A DNA stretch of 64,000 nucleotides from Megalopta genalis (GCF_051020955.1 NW_027476979.1:48696-112695); one strand, 5' to 3'; shown: positions 12,050 to 27,127, counted from the stretch's first letter. Notes: generated by a model not told the origin, from the letters alone. A program made the numbers and translations.

Positions 12050-15000
12050 GCTTCAAACCACTTGGGATATGAGTGAAAAAGCTTCAAATGCAGACGATCA
12101 AACGAGTTAGCTTCAAAAACCATGCGATAAACTTGATTTAGCTTCAAATCAATGCAAAGCAGAAGGCTTAGCTTCAATCCGTGGAACACAAATGATTTAG
12201 CTTCAAATACTTGCGATATAAAACGATATAGCTTCAAATGCAGGCGAAACAAACTAGTTAGCTTCTAATCCATGCGAAACTCATGATTTAGCTTCAAATC
12301 AATGCGATGTAGGAGGTTTACCTTCAAATCCATGCTTAACAAATAATTTAGCTTCAAACACTTGGGATATATGTGATATAGCTTCAAATGCAGACGATCA
12401 AACAAGTTAGCTTCAAAATCCATGCGATAAACTTGATTTTAGCTTCAAATCAATGCGAAGTAGAAGGATGAGCTTCAAATCCATGCAATACAAATGATTT
12501 AGCTCCAAATACTTGCGACATAAATGATATAGCTTCAAATGCAGGCGAAACAAACGAGTTAGCTTCTAATCCATGCGAAACTCATGATTTAGCTTCAAAT
12601 CAATGCGATGTAGAAGGTTTACCTTCAAATCCATGCTTAAAAAATGATTTAGCTTCGAACACTTGGGATATAAGTGATATGGCATCAAATGCAGACGATC
12701 AAACGAGTTAGCTTCAAAATCCAAGCGATAAACTTGATTTAGCTTCAAATCAATGCGAAGTAGAAGGATTAGCTTCAAATCCGTGCAACACAAATGATTT
12801 AGCTTCAAATACTTACGATACAAGTTATATAGCTTCAAATGCAGGTGAAACAAACGGGTTAGCTTCTAATCCATGCGAAACTTATGATTTAGCTTCAAAT
12901 CAATGCGATGTAGAAGGTTCACCTTCAAATCCATGCGCAACAAATAATTTAGCTTCAAACACTTGGGATATAAGTGATATAGCTTGAAATGCAGGCGATC
13001 AAACGAGTTAGCTTCAAAATTCATGCGATAAACTTGCTTTAGCTTCAAATCAATGCGATGTGGAAGGTTTACCTTCAAATCCATGCTTAACAAATAATTT
13101 AGCTTCAAACACTTGGGATATAACTGATATAGCTTCAAATGCAGACGATCAAACGAGTTAGCTACATAATTCCACGCGATAAATTTGATTTAGATTCAAA
13201 TCAATGCGAAGTAGAAGGATGAGCTTCAAATCCATGCAACACAAATGATTTAGCTTCAAAATACTAGCGATATAAATGATATAGCTTCAAATTCAGGCGA
13301 AACAAACGAGTTAGCTTCTAATCCATGCGAAACTCATGATTTAGCTTCAAATCAATGCGATGTAGGAGGTTTACCTTCAAATCCATGCTTAACAAATAAT
13401 TTAGCTTCAAACACTTGGGATATAAGTGATATAGCTTCAAATGCAGACGATCAAACGAGTTAGCTTCAAAATCCATGCGATAAACTTGATTTAGCTTCAA
13501 ATTAATGCGAAGTAGAAGGATGAGCTTCAAATCCATGCAACACAAATGATTTAGCTTCAAATACTTGCGACATAATGATATAGCTTCAAATGCAGGCGAA
13601 ACAAACGAGTTAGCTTCTAATCCATGCGAAACTCATGATTTAGCTTCAAATCAATGCGATGTAGAAGGTTTACCTTCAAATCCATGCTTAACAAATAATT
13701 TAGCTTCAAACACTTGGTATATAAGCGATATAGCTTCAAATGCATACGATCAAACGAGTTAGGTTCAAAATCCATGCGATAAACTTGATTTAGCTTCAAA
13801 TCAATGCGAAGTAGAAGGATGAGCTTCAAAGTCCAAGCAACACAAATGATTTAGCTTCAAATACCTGCGATATAAATGATATAGCTTCAAATGCAGGCGA
13901 AACAAACGAGTTAGCTTCTAATCCATGCGAAACTCATGATTTAGCTTCAAATCAATGCGATGTAGAAGGTTCATCTTCAAATCCATGCGCAACAAATGAT
14001 TTAGCTTCAAACACTTGGGATATAAGTGATATAGCTTGAAATGCAGACGATCAAACGAGTTAGCTTCAAAATCCATGCGATAAAATTGATTTAGCTTCAA
14101 CTCAATGCGAAATAGAAGGCTTAGCGTCCAATCCATGCGAAACAAATGATTTAGGTTCAGATACTTGCGGTATAAGTGATACAGCTTCAAATGCAGACGA
14201 AACAAACGAGTTAGTTTCGTATCTATGCGAAACTCATGATTTAGCTTCAAATCAATGCGATGTAGAAGGTTTAACTTCAAATCCATGCTTAACAAATGAT
14301 TTAGCTTCAAACACTTGGGATATAAGTGATATAGCTGCAAATGCAGACGATCAAACGAGTTAGCTTCAAAATCCATGCGATAAACTTGATTTAGCTTCAA
14401 ATCAATGCGAAGTAGAAGGATTAGCTTCAAATCCGTGGAACACAAATGATTTAGCTTCAAATACTTACGATACAAGTGATATATCTTCAAATGCAGATGG
14501 AACAAACGAGTTAGCTTCATATCTATGCGAAACACATGATATAGCTTCAAATCAATGCGATGTAGAAGGTTCACCTTCAAATCCATGCGCAACAAATGAT
14601 TTAGCTTCAAACACTTGGGATATAAGTGATACAGCTTCAAATACAGACGAAACAAACGTGTTACCTTCTAATCCATGCGAAACTCATGATTAGCTTCAAA
14701 TCAATGCGATGTAGGAGGTTTACCTTCAAATCCATGCTTAACAAATAATTTAGCTTCAAATACTTGGGACATAAGTGATATAGCCTGAAATGCAGACGAT
14801 CAAACGTGTTAGCTTCAAAATCCATGCGATAAACTTGATTTAGCTTCAAATCAATGCGAAGTAGAAGGCTTAGTTTCCAATCCATGCGAAACAAATGATT
14901 TAGGTCCAGATACTTGCGGTAAAAGTGATACAGCTTCAAATGCAGACGAAACAAACGAGTTAGCTTCATATCTATGCGAAACCCATGATTTAGCTTCAAA

Positions 15001-18000
15001 TCAATGCGATGTAGAAGGTTTACCTTCAAACGCGTGCTTAACAAATGATTTAGCTTCAAATACTTGCGATATGAATGATATAGCTTCAAATGCAGGCGAA
15101 ACAAACGTGTTAGCTTCTAATCCATGCGAAACTCATGATTTAGCTTCAAATTAATGCGATGTAGAGGGTTTACCTTCAAATCCATGCTTAACAAATAATT
15201 TAGCTTCAAACACTTGGGATATAAGTGATATAGCTTGAAATGCAGACGATCAAACGAGTTAGCTTCAAGTCCACGCGAAACAAGTGATTTAGCTTCAGAC
15301 ACTTGCGTTATAAGTGATATAGCTTCAATCCAGACGATCAAACGAGTTAGCTTCAAAATCCATGCGATAAACTTGATTTAGCTTCTAATCAATGCGAAGT
15401 AGAAGGATTAGCTTCAAATCCGTGGAACGCAAATGATTTAGCTTCAAACACTTGGGATATAAGTGACATAGCTTCAAATGCAGACGATCAAACGAGTTAG
15501 CTTTATAATCCACGCGATAAATTTGATTTAGCTTCAAATCAATGCGAAGTAGAAGGATGAGCTTCAAGTCCATGCAACACAAATGATTTAGCTTCAAATT
15601 CTAGCGATATAAATGATATAGATTCAAATGCAAGCAAAACAAACGTGTTAGCTTCTAATCCATGCGAAACTCATGATTTAGCTTCAAATCAATGCGATGT
15701 AGAAGGTTTACCTTCAAATCCATGCTTAACAATGATTTAGCTTCAAATACTTGGGATATAAATGATATAGCTTCAAATGCAGACGATCAAACGAGTTAGC
15801 TTCAAAATCCATGCGATAAACTTGATTTAGCTTCAAATCAATGCAAAGTAGAAGGATTAGCTTCAAATCCGTGGAACGCAAATGATTCAGCTTCAAATAC
15901 TAGCGATATAAATGATATAGCTTCAAATGCAGGCGAAACAAACGAGTTAGCTTCTAATCCATGCGAAACTCATGATTTAGCTTCAAATAAATGCGATGTA
16001 GAAGGTTTACCTTCAACTCCATGCTTAACAAATAATTTAGCTTCAAACAGTTGGGATATAAGTGATATAGCTTCAAATGCAGACGATCAAACGAGTTAGC
16101 CTCAAAATCCATGCGATAAACTTGATTTAGCTTCAAAATCAATGCGAAGTAGAAGGGTGAGCTTCAAATCCATGCAACACAAATGATTTAGCTTCAAACA
16201 CTTGGGATATACGTGATATAGCTTCAAATGCAGGCGAAACAAACGTGTTAGATTGTAATCCATGCGAAACTCATGATTTAGCTTCAAATCAATGCGATGT
16301 AGAAGGTTTTACCTTCAAATCCATGCTTAACAAATGATTTAGCTTCAAACACTTGGGATATACGTGATATAGCTTCAAATGCAGACGATCAAACGAGTTA
16401 GCTTCAAAATCCATGCGATAAACTTGATTTAGCTTCAATCAATGCAAAGTAGAAGGATTAGCTTCAAATCCGTGGAACGCAAATGATTTAGCTTCAAAAT
16501 ACTAGCGATATAAATGATATAGCTTCAAATGCAGGCGAAACAAACGAGTTAGCTTCTAATCCATGCGAAACTCATGATTTAGCTTCAAATCAATGCGATG
16601 TAGAAGGTTTACCTTCAAATCCATGCTTAACAAATGATTTAGCTTCAAACACTTGGGATATAAGTGACATAGCTTCAAATGCAGACGATCAAACGAGTTA
16701 GCTTCATAATCCACGCGATAAATTTGATTTAGCTTCAAATCAATGCGAAGTAGAAGGATGAGCTTCAAATCCATGCAACACAAATGATTTAGCTTCAATT
16801 CTAGCGATATAAATGATATAGCTTCAAATGCAGGCAAAACAAACGTGTTAGCTTCTAATCCATGCGAAACTCATGATTTAGCTTCAAATCAATGCGATGT
16901 AGAAGGTTTACCTTCAAATCCATGCTTAACAAATGATTAAGATTCAAATACTTGCGATATAAATGATATAGCTTCAAATGCAGAAGAAACAAACGAGTTA
17001 TCTTAAAATCCATGCCATGCACTTGATTTAGCTGAAAATCAATGCGATGTAGAAGGTTAGCTTGAAATCCATGCGAAACAAATGATTTAGCATCAGATAC
17101 TTGCGATTTAAGTGATATAGCTTCAAATGCAGGCGAAACAAACGAGTTAGCATCTAATCCATGCGAAACTCATGATTTAGCTTCAAATCAATGCGATGTA
17201 GAAGGTTTACCTTCAAATCCATGCTTAACAAATAATTTAGCTTCAAACACTTGGGATATAAGTGACATAGCTTGAAATGCAGACGATCAAACGAGTTAGT
17301 TTCAAGTCCACGCGAAACAAGTGATTTAGCTTCAAATCAATGCGATGTAGGTTTACCATCAAATCCATGCTTAACAAATGATTTAGCTTCAAATACTTGC
17401 GATATAAATGATATAGCTTGAAATGCAGGCGAAACAAACGTGTTAGCTTGTAATCCATGCGAAACTCATGATTTAGCTTCAAATCAATGCGATGTAGAAG
17501 GTTTACCTTCAAATCCATGCTTAACAAATGATTTAGCTTCAAACACTAGGGATATATGTGATATAGCTTCAAATGCAGACGATCGAACGAGTTAGCTTCA
17601 AAATCCATGCGATAAACTTGATTTAGCTTCAAATCAATGCGAAGTAGAAGGATTAGCTTCAAATCCGTGGAACGCAAATGATTTAGCTTCAAATACTTGC
17701 GATATAAATCGATATAGCTTCAAATGCAGGCGAAACAAACGAGTTAGCTTCTAATCCATGCGAAACTCATGATTTAGCTTCAAATCAATGCGATGTAGAA
17801 GGTTTACCTTCAAATCCATGCTTAACAAATAATTTAGCTTCAAACAGTTGGGATATAAGTGATATAGCTTCAAATGCAGGCGAAACAAACGTGTTAGATT
17901 GTAATCCATGCGAAACTCATGATTAGCTTCAAATCAATGCGATGTAGGAGGTTTACCTTCAAATCCATGCTTAACAAATAATTTAGCTTCAAATACTTGG

Positions 18001-21000
18001 GACATAAGTGATATAGCCTGAAATGCAGACGATCAAACGTGTTAGCTTCAAAATCCATGCGATAAACTTGATTTAGCTTCAAATCAATGCGAAGTAGAAG
18101 GCTTAGTTTCCAATCCATGCGAAACAAATGATTTAGGTCCAGATACTTGCGGTAAAAGTGATACAGCTTCAAATGCAGACGAAACAAACGAGTTAGCTTC
18201 ATATCTATGCGAAACCCATGATTTAGCTTCAAAATCAATGCGATGTAGAAGGTTTACCTTCAAACGCGTGCTTAACAAATGATTTAGCTTCAAATACTTG
18301 CGATATGAATGATATAGCTTCAAATGCAGGCGAAACAAACGTGTTAGCTTCTAATCCATGCGAAACTCATGATTTAGCTTCAAATTAATGCGATGTAGAG
18401 GTTTACCTTCAAATCCATGCTTAACAAATAATTTAGCTTCAAACACTTGGGATATAAGTGATATAGCTTGAAATGCAGACGATCAAACGAGTTAGCTTCA
18501 AGTCCACGCGAAACAAGTGATTTAGCTTCAGACACTTGCGTTATAAGTGATATAGCTTCAAATCCAGACGATCAAACGAGTTAGCTTCAAAATCCATGCG
18601 ATAAACTTGATTTAGCTTCTAATCAATGCGAAGTAGAAGGTTTAGCTTCAAATCCGTGGAACGCAAATGATTTAGCTTCAAACAGTTGGGATATAAGTGA
18701 TATAGCTTCAAATGCAGAAGATCAAACGAGTTTAGCCTCAAAATCCATGCGATAAATTTGATTTAGCTTCAAATCAATGCGAAGTAGAAGGGTGAGCTTC
18801 AAATCCATGCAACACAAATGATTTAGCTGCAAATACTTGCGATATAAATGATATAGCTTCAAATGTAGGCGAAACAAACGAGTTAGCTTCTAATCCATGC
18901 GAAACTCATGATTTAGCTTCAAATCAATGCGATGTAGAAGGTTTACCTTCAAATCCATGCTTAACAAATGATTTAGCTTCAAACACTTGGGATATAAGTG
19001 ACATAGCTTCAAATGCAGACGATCAAACCAGTTAGCTTCATAATCCACGCGATAAACTTGATTTAGCTTCAAATCAATGCGAAGTAGAAGGATGAGCTTC
19101 AAATCCATGCAACACAAATGATTTAGCTTCAAATACTTGCGATATAAATGATATAGCTTCCAAATGCAGGCGAAACAAACGAGTTAGCTTCAAATCCATG
19201 CGAAACTCATGATTTAGCTTCAAATCAATGCGATGTAGAAGATTTACCTTCAAATCCATGCTGAACAAATGATTTAGCTTCAAACACTTGGGATATACGT
19301 GATATAGCTTCAAATGCAGGCGAAACAAACGTGTTAGATTGTAATCCATGCGAAACTCATGATTTAGCTTCAAATCAATGCGATGTAGAAGGTTTACCTT
19401 CAAATCCATGAATAACAAATGATTTAGCTTCAAACACTTGGGATATACGTGATATAGCTTCAAATGCAGACGATCAAACTAGTTAGCTTCAAAATCCATG
19501 CGATAAACTTGATTTAGCTTCAAATCAATGCAAAGTAGAAGGATTAGCTTCAAATCCGTGAACGCAAATGATTCAGCTTCAAATACTAGCGATATAAATG
19601 ATATAGCTTCAAATGCAGGCGAAACAAACGAGTTAGCTTCTAATCCATGCGAAACTCATGATTTAGCTTCAAATCAATGCGATGTAGAAGGTTTACCTTC
19701 AAATCCATGCTTAACAAATAATTTAGCTTCAAACAGTTGGGATATAAGTGACATAGCTTCAAATGCAGAAGATCAAACGAGTTAGCCTCAAAATCCATGC
19801 GATAAACTTGATTTAGCTTCAAATCAATGCGAAGTAGTAGGGTGAGCTTCAAATCCATGCAACACAAATGATTTAGCTTCAAACACTTGGGATATACGTG
19901 ATATAGCTTCAAATGCAGGCGAAACAAACGTGTTAGATTGTAATCCATGCGAAACTCATGATTTAGCTTCAAATCAATGCGATGTAGAAGGTTTACCTTC
20001 AAATCCATGCTTAACAAATGATTTAGCTTCAAACACTTGGATATAAGTGACATAGCTTCAAATGCAGACGATCAAACGAGTTAGCTTTATAATCCACGCG
20101 ATAAATTTGATTTAGCTTCAAATCAATGCGAAGTAGAAGGATGAGCTTCAAATCCATGCAACACAAATGATTTAGCTTCAAATTCTAGCGATATAAATGA
20201 TATAGATTCAAATGCAGGAAAAACAAACGTGTTAGCTTCTAATCCATGCGAAACTCATGATTTAGCTTCAAATCAATGCGATGTAGAAGGTTTACCTTCA
20301 AATCCATGCTTAACAAATGATTTAGCTTCAAATACTTGGGATATAAATGATATAGCTTCAAATGCAGACGATCAAACGAGTTAGCTTCAAAATCCATGCG
20401 ATAAACTTGATTTAGCTTCAAATCAATGCAAAGTAGAAGGATTAGCTTCAAATCCGTGGAACGCAAATGATTCAGCTTCAAATACTAGCGATATAAATGA
20501 TATAGCTTCAAATGCAGGCGAAACAAACGAGTTAGCTTCTAATCCATGCGAAACTCATGATTTAGCTTCAAATAAATGCGATGTAGAAGGTTTACCTTCA
20601 AATCCATGCTTAACAAATAATTTAGCTTCAAACAGTTGGGATATAAGTGATAATAGCTTCAAATGCAGACGATCAAACGAGTTAGCCTCAAAATCCATGC
20701 GATAAACTTGATTTAGCTTCAAATCAATGCAAAGTAGAAGGGTGAGCTTCAAATCCATGCAACACAAATGATTTAGCTTCAAACACTTGGGATATACGTG
20801 ATATAGCTTCAAATGCAGGCGAAACAAACGAGTTAGCTTCTAATCCATGCGAAACTCATGATTTAGCTTCAAATCAATGCGATGTAGAAGGTTTACCTTC
20901 AAATCCATGCTTAACAAATAATTTTAGCTTCAAACAGTTGGGATATAAGTGATATAGCTTCAAATGCAGAAGATCAAACGAGTTAGCTTCAAAATCCATG

Positions 21001-21330
21001 CGATAAACTTGATTTAGCTTCAAATCAATGCGAAGTAGAAGGATTAGCTTCAAATCCGTGGAACGCAAATGATTTAGCTTCAAATACTAGCGATATAAAT
21101 GATATAGCTTCAAATGCAGGCGAAACAAACGAGTTAGCTTCTAATCCATGCGAAACTCATGATTTAGCTTCAAATCAATGCGATGTAGAAGGTTTACCTT
21201 CAAATCCAATGTGAACAAATGATTTAGCTTCAAACAGTTGGGATATAAGTGATATAGCTTCAAATGCAGAAGATCAAACGAGTTAGCCTTAAAATCCATG
21301 CGAAACTCATGATTTAGCTTCAACAATGCG
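12050..21330 (+). repeat. 300-bp repeat zone with many 1-2-bp indels
   Basis: The repeat is the same 150/300-bp type, but its register breaks about 28 times. Examples are +1 near 12,059, 12,222, 12,437, 13,171, 13,260, 13,830, 16,137, 16,309, 16,498, 17,710, 18,233, 18,732, 19,161, 20,652 and 20,924. Losses lie near 12,177, 13,574, 14,690, 15,327, 15,731, 16,436, 16,798, 17,057, 18,398, 19,559 and 20,040, with -2 near 21,322. A -3 change (GATGTAGGTTTACC) near 17,349 is shared with later blocks. Most hit short runs (AAA, TTT, GGG). Flanking zones keep register for thousands of bases. Reading frames are correspondingly short and shift frame. This is either real accumulated change or uncorrected sequencing error; no gene is supported. 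Confidence 0.86.
14691..15450 (+). repeat. Duplicated segment, partner at about 17,924-18,685
   Basis: Both copies begin with the same one-base loss (CATGATTAGCTTC) and share private variants: ACTTGGGACATAAG, TAGCCTGAAATGC, CAAACGCGTGCTTAAC, ACTTGCGTTATAAG and CTTCTAATCAATGCG. The offset is about 3,233 bp. The copies match closely in substitutions but differ by separate single-base indels (near 15,327 in one, 18,233 and 18,398 in the other), which bears on whether those indels are real. Confidence 0.82.
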
Positions 21331-21999
21331 AAGTAGAAGGGTGAGCTTCAAATCCATGCAACACAAATGATTTAGCTTCAAACACTTGGGATATACGTGA
21401 TATAGCTTCAAATGCAGGCGAAACAAACGTGTTAGATTGTAATCCATGCGAAACTCATGATTTAGCTTCAAATCAATGCGATGTAGAAGGTTTACCTTCA
21501 AATCCATGCTTAACAAATGATTTAGCTTCAAACACTTGGGATATAAGTGACATAGCTTCAAATGCAGACGATCAAACGAGTTAGCTTTATAATCCACGCG
21601 ATAAATTTGATTTAGCTTCAAATCAATGCGAAGTAGAAGGATGAGCTTCAAATCCATGCAACACAAATGATTTAGCTTCAAATTCTAGCGATATAAATGA
21701 TATAGATTCAAATGCAGGCAAAACAAACGTGTTAGCTTCTAATCCATGCGAAACTCATGATTTAGCTTCAAATCAATGCGATGTAGAAGGTTTACCTTCA
21801 AATCCATGCTTAAGAAATGATTTAGCTTCAAACACTTGGGATATACGTGATATAGCTTCAAATGCAGACGATCAAACGAGTTAGCTTCAAAATCCATGCG
21901 ATAAACTTGATTTAGCTTCAAATCAATGCGAAGTAGAAGGATTAGCTTCAAATCCGTGGAACGCAAATGATTTAGCTTCAAATACTAGCGATATAAATG

Positions 22000-24900
22000 A
22001 TATAGCTTCAAATGCAGGCGAAACAAACGAGTTAGCTTCTAATCCATGCGAAACTCATGATTTAGCTTCAAATCAATGCGATGTAGAAGGTTTACCTTCA
22101 AATCCATGCTGAACAAATGATTTAGCTTCAAACAGTTGGGATATAAGTGATATAGCTTCAAATGCAGAAGATCAAACGAGTTAGCCTCAAAATCCATGCG
22201 AAACTCATGATTTAGCTTCAAATCAATGCGATGTAGAAGGTTTACCTTCAAATCCATGCTTAACAAATGATTTAGCTTCAAACACTTGGGATATAAGTGA
22301 CATAGCTTCAAATGCAGACGATCAAACGAGTTAGCTTCATAATCCACGCGATAAATTTGATTTAGCTTCAAATCAATGCGAAGTAGAAGGATGAGCTTCA
22401 AATCCATGCAACACAAATGATTTAGCTTCAAATTCTAGCGATATAAATGATATAGATTCAAATGCAGGCAAAACAAACGTGTTAGCTTCTAATCCATGCG
22501 AAACTCATGATTTAGCTTCAAATCAATGCGATGTAGAAGGTTTACCTTCAAATCCATGCTTAACAAATGATTTAGCTTCAAATACTTGGGATATAAATGA
22601 TATAGCTTCAAATGCAGAAGAAACAAACGTGTTATCTTCAAATCCATGCCATGCACTTGATTTAGCTGAAAATCAATGCGATGTAGAAGTTTTACCTTCA
22701 AATCCATGCTTAACAAATGATTAAGATTCAAATACTTGCGATATAAATGATATAGCTTCAAATGCAGAAGAAACAAACGAGTTATCTTAAAATCCATGCC
22801 ATGCACTTGATTTAGCTGAAAATCAATGCGATGTAGAAGGTTTAGCTTGAAATCCATGCGAAACAAATGATTTAGCATCAGATACTTGCGATTTAAGTGA
22901 TATAGCTTCAAATGCAGGCGAAACAAACGAGTTAGCATCTAATCCATGCGAAACTCATGATTTAGCTTCAAATCAATGCGATGTAGAAGGTTTACCTTCA
23001 AATCCATGCTTAACAAATAATTTAGCTTCAAACACTTGGGATATAAGTGATATAGCTTGAAATGCAGACGATCAAACGAGTTAGCTTCAAGTCCACGCGA
23101 AACAAGTGATTTAGCTTCAAATCAATGCGATGTAGGTTTACCATCAAATCCATGCTTAACAAATGATTTAGCTTCAAATACTTGCGATATAAATGATATA
23201 GCTTGAAATGCAGGCGAAACAAACGTGTTAGCTTGTAATCCATGCGAAACTCATGATTTAGCTTCAAATCAATGCGATGTAGAAGGTTTACCTTCAAATC
23301 CATGCTTAACAAATGATTCAGCTTCAAACACTAGGGATATACGTGATATAGCTTCATATGCAGACGATCGAACGAGTTAGCTTCAAAATCCATGCGATAA
23401 ACTTGATTTAGCTTCAAATCAATGCGAAGTAGAAGGATTAGCTTCAAATCCGTGGAACGCAAATGATTTAGCTTCAAATACTTGCGATATAAATGATATA
23501 GCTTCAAATGCAGGCGAAACAAACGAGTTAGCTTCTAATCCATGCGAAACTCATGATTTAGCTTCAAATCAATGCGATGTAGAAGGTTTACCTTCAAATC
23601 CATGCTTAACAAATAATTTAGCTTCAAACAGTTGGGATATAAGTGATATAGCTTCAAATGCAGAAGATCAAACGAGTTAGCCTCAAAATCCATGCGATAA
23701 ACTTGATTTAGCTTCAAATCAATGCGAAGTAGAAGGGTGAGCTTCAAATCCATGCAACACAAATGATTTAGCTTCAAATACTTGCGATATAAATGATATA
23801 GCTTCAAATGTAGGCGAAACAAACGAGTTAGCTTCTAATCCATGCGAAACTCATGATTTAGCTTCAAATCAATGCGATGTAGAAGGTTTACCTTCAAATC
23901 CATGCTTAACAAATGATTTAGCTTCAAACACTTGGGATATACGTGATATAGCTTCAAATGCAGACGATCGAACGAGTTATCTTCATAATCCACGCGATAA
24001 ATTTGATTTAGCTTCAAATCAATGCGAAGTAGAAGGATGAGCTTCAAATCCATGCAACACAAATGATTTAGCTTCAAATTCTAGCGATATAAATGATATA
24101 GATTCAAATGCAGGCAAAACAAACGTGTTAGCTTCTAATCCATGCGAAACTCATGATTTAGCTTCAAATCAATGCGATGTAGAAGGTTTACCTTCAAATC
24201 CATGCTTAACAAATGATTTAGCTTCAAATACTTGGGATATAAATGATATAGCTTCAAATGCAGAAGAAACAAACGTGTTATCTTCAAATCCATGCCATGC
24301 ACTTGATTTAGCTGAAAATCAATGCGATGTAGAAGTTTTACCTTCAAATCCATGCTTAACAAATGATTAAGATTCAAATACTTGCGATATAAATGATATA
24401 GCTTCAAATGCAGAAGAAACAAACGAGTTATCTTAAAATCCATGCCATGCACTTGATTTAGCTGAAAATCAATGCGATGTAGAAGGTTTAGCTTGAAATC
24501 CATGCGAAACAAATGATTTAGCATCAGATACTTGCGATTTAAGTGATATAGCTTCAAATGCAGGCGAAACAAACGAGTTAGCATCTAATCCATGCGAAAC
24601 TCATGATTTAGCTTCAAATCAATGCGATGTAGAAGGTTTACCTTCAAATCCATGCTTAACAAATAATTTAGCTTCAAACACTTGGGATATAAGTGATATA
24701 GCTTGAAATGCAGACGATCAAACGAGTTAGCTTCAAGTCCACGCGAAACAAGTGATTTAGCTTCAAATCAATGCGATGTAGGTTTACCATCAAATCCATG
24801 CTTAACAAATGATTTAGCTTCAAATACTTGCGATATAAATGATATAGCTTGAAATGCAGGCGAAACAAACGTGTTAGCTTGTAATCCATGCGAAACTCAT

Positions 24901-27127
24901 GATTTAGCTTCAAATCAATGCGATGTAGAAGGTTTACCTTCAAATCCATGCTTAACAAATGATTTAGCTTCAAACACTAGGGATATACGTGATATAGCTT
25001 CAAATGCAGACGATCGAACGAGTTAGCTTCAAAATCCATGCGATAAACTTGATTTAGCTTCAAATCAATGCGAAGTAGAAGGATTAGCTTCAAATCCGTG
25101 GAACGCAAATGATTTAGCTTCAAATACTTGCGATATAAATGATATAGCTTCAAATGCAGGCGAAACAAACGAGTTAGCTTCTAATCCATGCGAAACTCAT
25201 GATTTAGCTTCAAATCAATGCGATGTAGAAGGTTTACCTTCAAATCCATGCTGAACAAATGATTTAGCTTCAAACAGTTGGGATATAAGTGATATAGCTT
25301 CAAATGCAGAAGATCAAACGAGTTAGCCTCAAAATCCATGCGAAACTCATGATTTAGCTTCAAATCAATGCGATGTAGAAGGTTTACCTTCAAATCCATG
25401 CTTAACAAATGATTTAGCTTCAAACACTTGGGATATAAGTGACATAGCTTCAAATGCAGACGATCAAACGAGTTAGCTTCATAATCCACGCGATAAATTT
25501 GATTTAGCTTCAAATCAATGCGAAGTAGAAGGATGAGCTTCAAATCCATGCAACACAAATGATTTAGCTTCAAATTCTAGCGATATAAATGATATAGATT
25601 CAAATGCAGGCAAAACAAACGTGTTAGCTTCTAATCCATGCGAAACTCATGATTTAGCTTCAAATCAATGCGATGTAGAAGGTTTACCTTCAAATCCATG
25701 CTTAACAAATGATTTAGCTTCAAATACTTGGGATATAAATGATATAGCTTCAAATGCAGAAGAAACAAACGTGTTATCTTCAAATCCATGCCATGCACTT
25801 GATTTAGCTGAAAATCAATGCGATGTAGAAGTTTTACCTTCAAATCCATGCTTAACAAATGATTAAGATTCAAATACTTGCGATATAAATGATATAGCTT
25901 CAAATGCAGAAGAAACAAACGAGTTATCTTAAAATCCATGCCATGCACTTGATTTAGCTGAAAATCAATGCGATGTAGAAGGTTTAGCTTGAAATCCATG
26001 CGAAACAAATGATTTAGCATCAGATACTTGCGATTTAAGTGATATAGCTTCAAATGCAGGCGAAACAAACGAGTTAGCATCTAATCCATGCGAAACTCAT
26101 GATTTAGCTTCAAATCAATGCGATGTAGAAGGTTTACCTTCAAATCCATGCTTAACAAATAATTTAGCTTCAAACACTTGGGATATAAGTGATATAGCTT
26201 GAAATGCAGACGATCAAACGAGTTAGCTTCAAGTCCACGCGAAACAAGTGATTTAGCTTCAAATCAATGCGATGTAGGTTTACCATCAAATCCATGCTTA
26301 ACAAATGATTTAGCTTCAAATACTTGCGATATAAATGATATAGCTTGAAATGCAGGCGAAACAAACGTGTTAGCTTGTAATCCATGCGAAACTCATGATT
26401 TAGCTTCAAATCAATGCGATGTAGAAGGTTTACCTTCAAATCCATGCTTAACAAATGATTTAGCTTCAAACACTAGGGATATACGTGATATAGCTTCAAA
26501 TGCAGACGATCGAACGAGTTAGCTTCAAAATCCATGCGATAAACTTGATTTAGCTTCAAATCAATGCGAAGTAGAAGGATTAGCTTCAAATCCGTGGAAC
26601 GCAAATGATTTAGCTTCAAATACTTGCGATATAAACGATATAGCTTCAAATGCAGGCGAAACAAACGAGTTAGCTTCTAATCCATGCGAAACTCATGATT
26701 TAGCTTCAAATCAATGCGATGTAGAAGGTTTACCTTCAAATCCATGCTTAACAAATAATTTAGCTTCAAACAGTTGGGATATAAGTGATATAGCTTCAAA
26801 TGCAGAAGATCAAACGAGTTAGCCTCAAAATCCATGCGATAAACTTGATTTAGCTTCAAATCAATGCGAAGTAGAAGGGTGAGCTTCAAATCCATGCAAC
26901 ACAAATGATTTAGCTTCAAATACTTGCGATATAAATGATATAGCTTCAAATGTAGGCGAAACAAACGAGTTAGCTTCTAATCCATGCGAAACTCATGATT
27001 TAGCTTCAAATCAATGCGATGTAGAAGGTTTACCTTCAAATCCATGCTTAACAAATGATTTAGCTTCAAACACTTGGGATATACGTGATATAGCTTCAAA
27101 TGCAGACGATCGAACGAGTTATCTTCA
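22000..27127 (+). repeat. Long higher-order repeat, about 1.5-1.65 kb (3,142-bp dimer)
   Basis: A block with the private variants CCATGCCATGCACTTGATT, GCTGAAAATCAATGCG, GATGTAGAAGTTTTACC and GATGTAGGTTTACC recurs with offsets of 1,646 and then 1,496 bp. The same + frame of 81 codons starts at 22,479, 24,125 and 25,621. The whole span of about 22,000-23,985 repeats at about 25,142-27,127 (offset 3,142). 1,646 and 1,496 are 1,650-4 and 1,500-4: each block carries one 29-bp monomer (-1) and one 3-bp loss. A further partial copy lies near 29,280-29,820. Frames on either strand are broken by stops, so the identical ORFs reflect block copying, not genes. Confidence 0.9.

Larger units (their letters stand above)
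6511..12050 (+). repeat. 150/300-bp higher-order repeat zone, moderately diverged
   Basis: From about 6,540 the GACGATCAAACGAG (29 bp) plus CTTCAAAATCC or CCTCAAAATCC (31 bp) pair appears every 150-300 bp, so the 300-bp dimer is established here. The register is constant to about 10,570, where ATGATTAGCTTC loses one base, and constant again to about 12,050. Monomers differ by scattered substitutions, and duplications at offsets of 1,050, 1,200 and 3,299 bp are visible. Stops recur on both strands: TAG or TGA on + in the 31-bp and GGATGAGCTTC monomers, and TAG on - wherever CTTCTAATCC occurs. No gene is supported. Confidence 0.88.
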
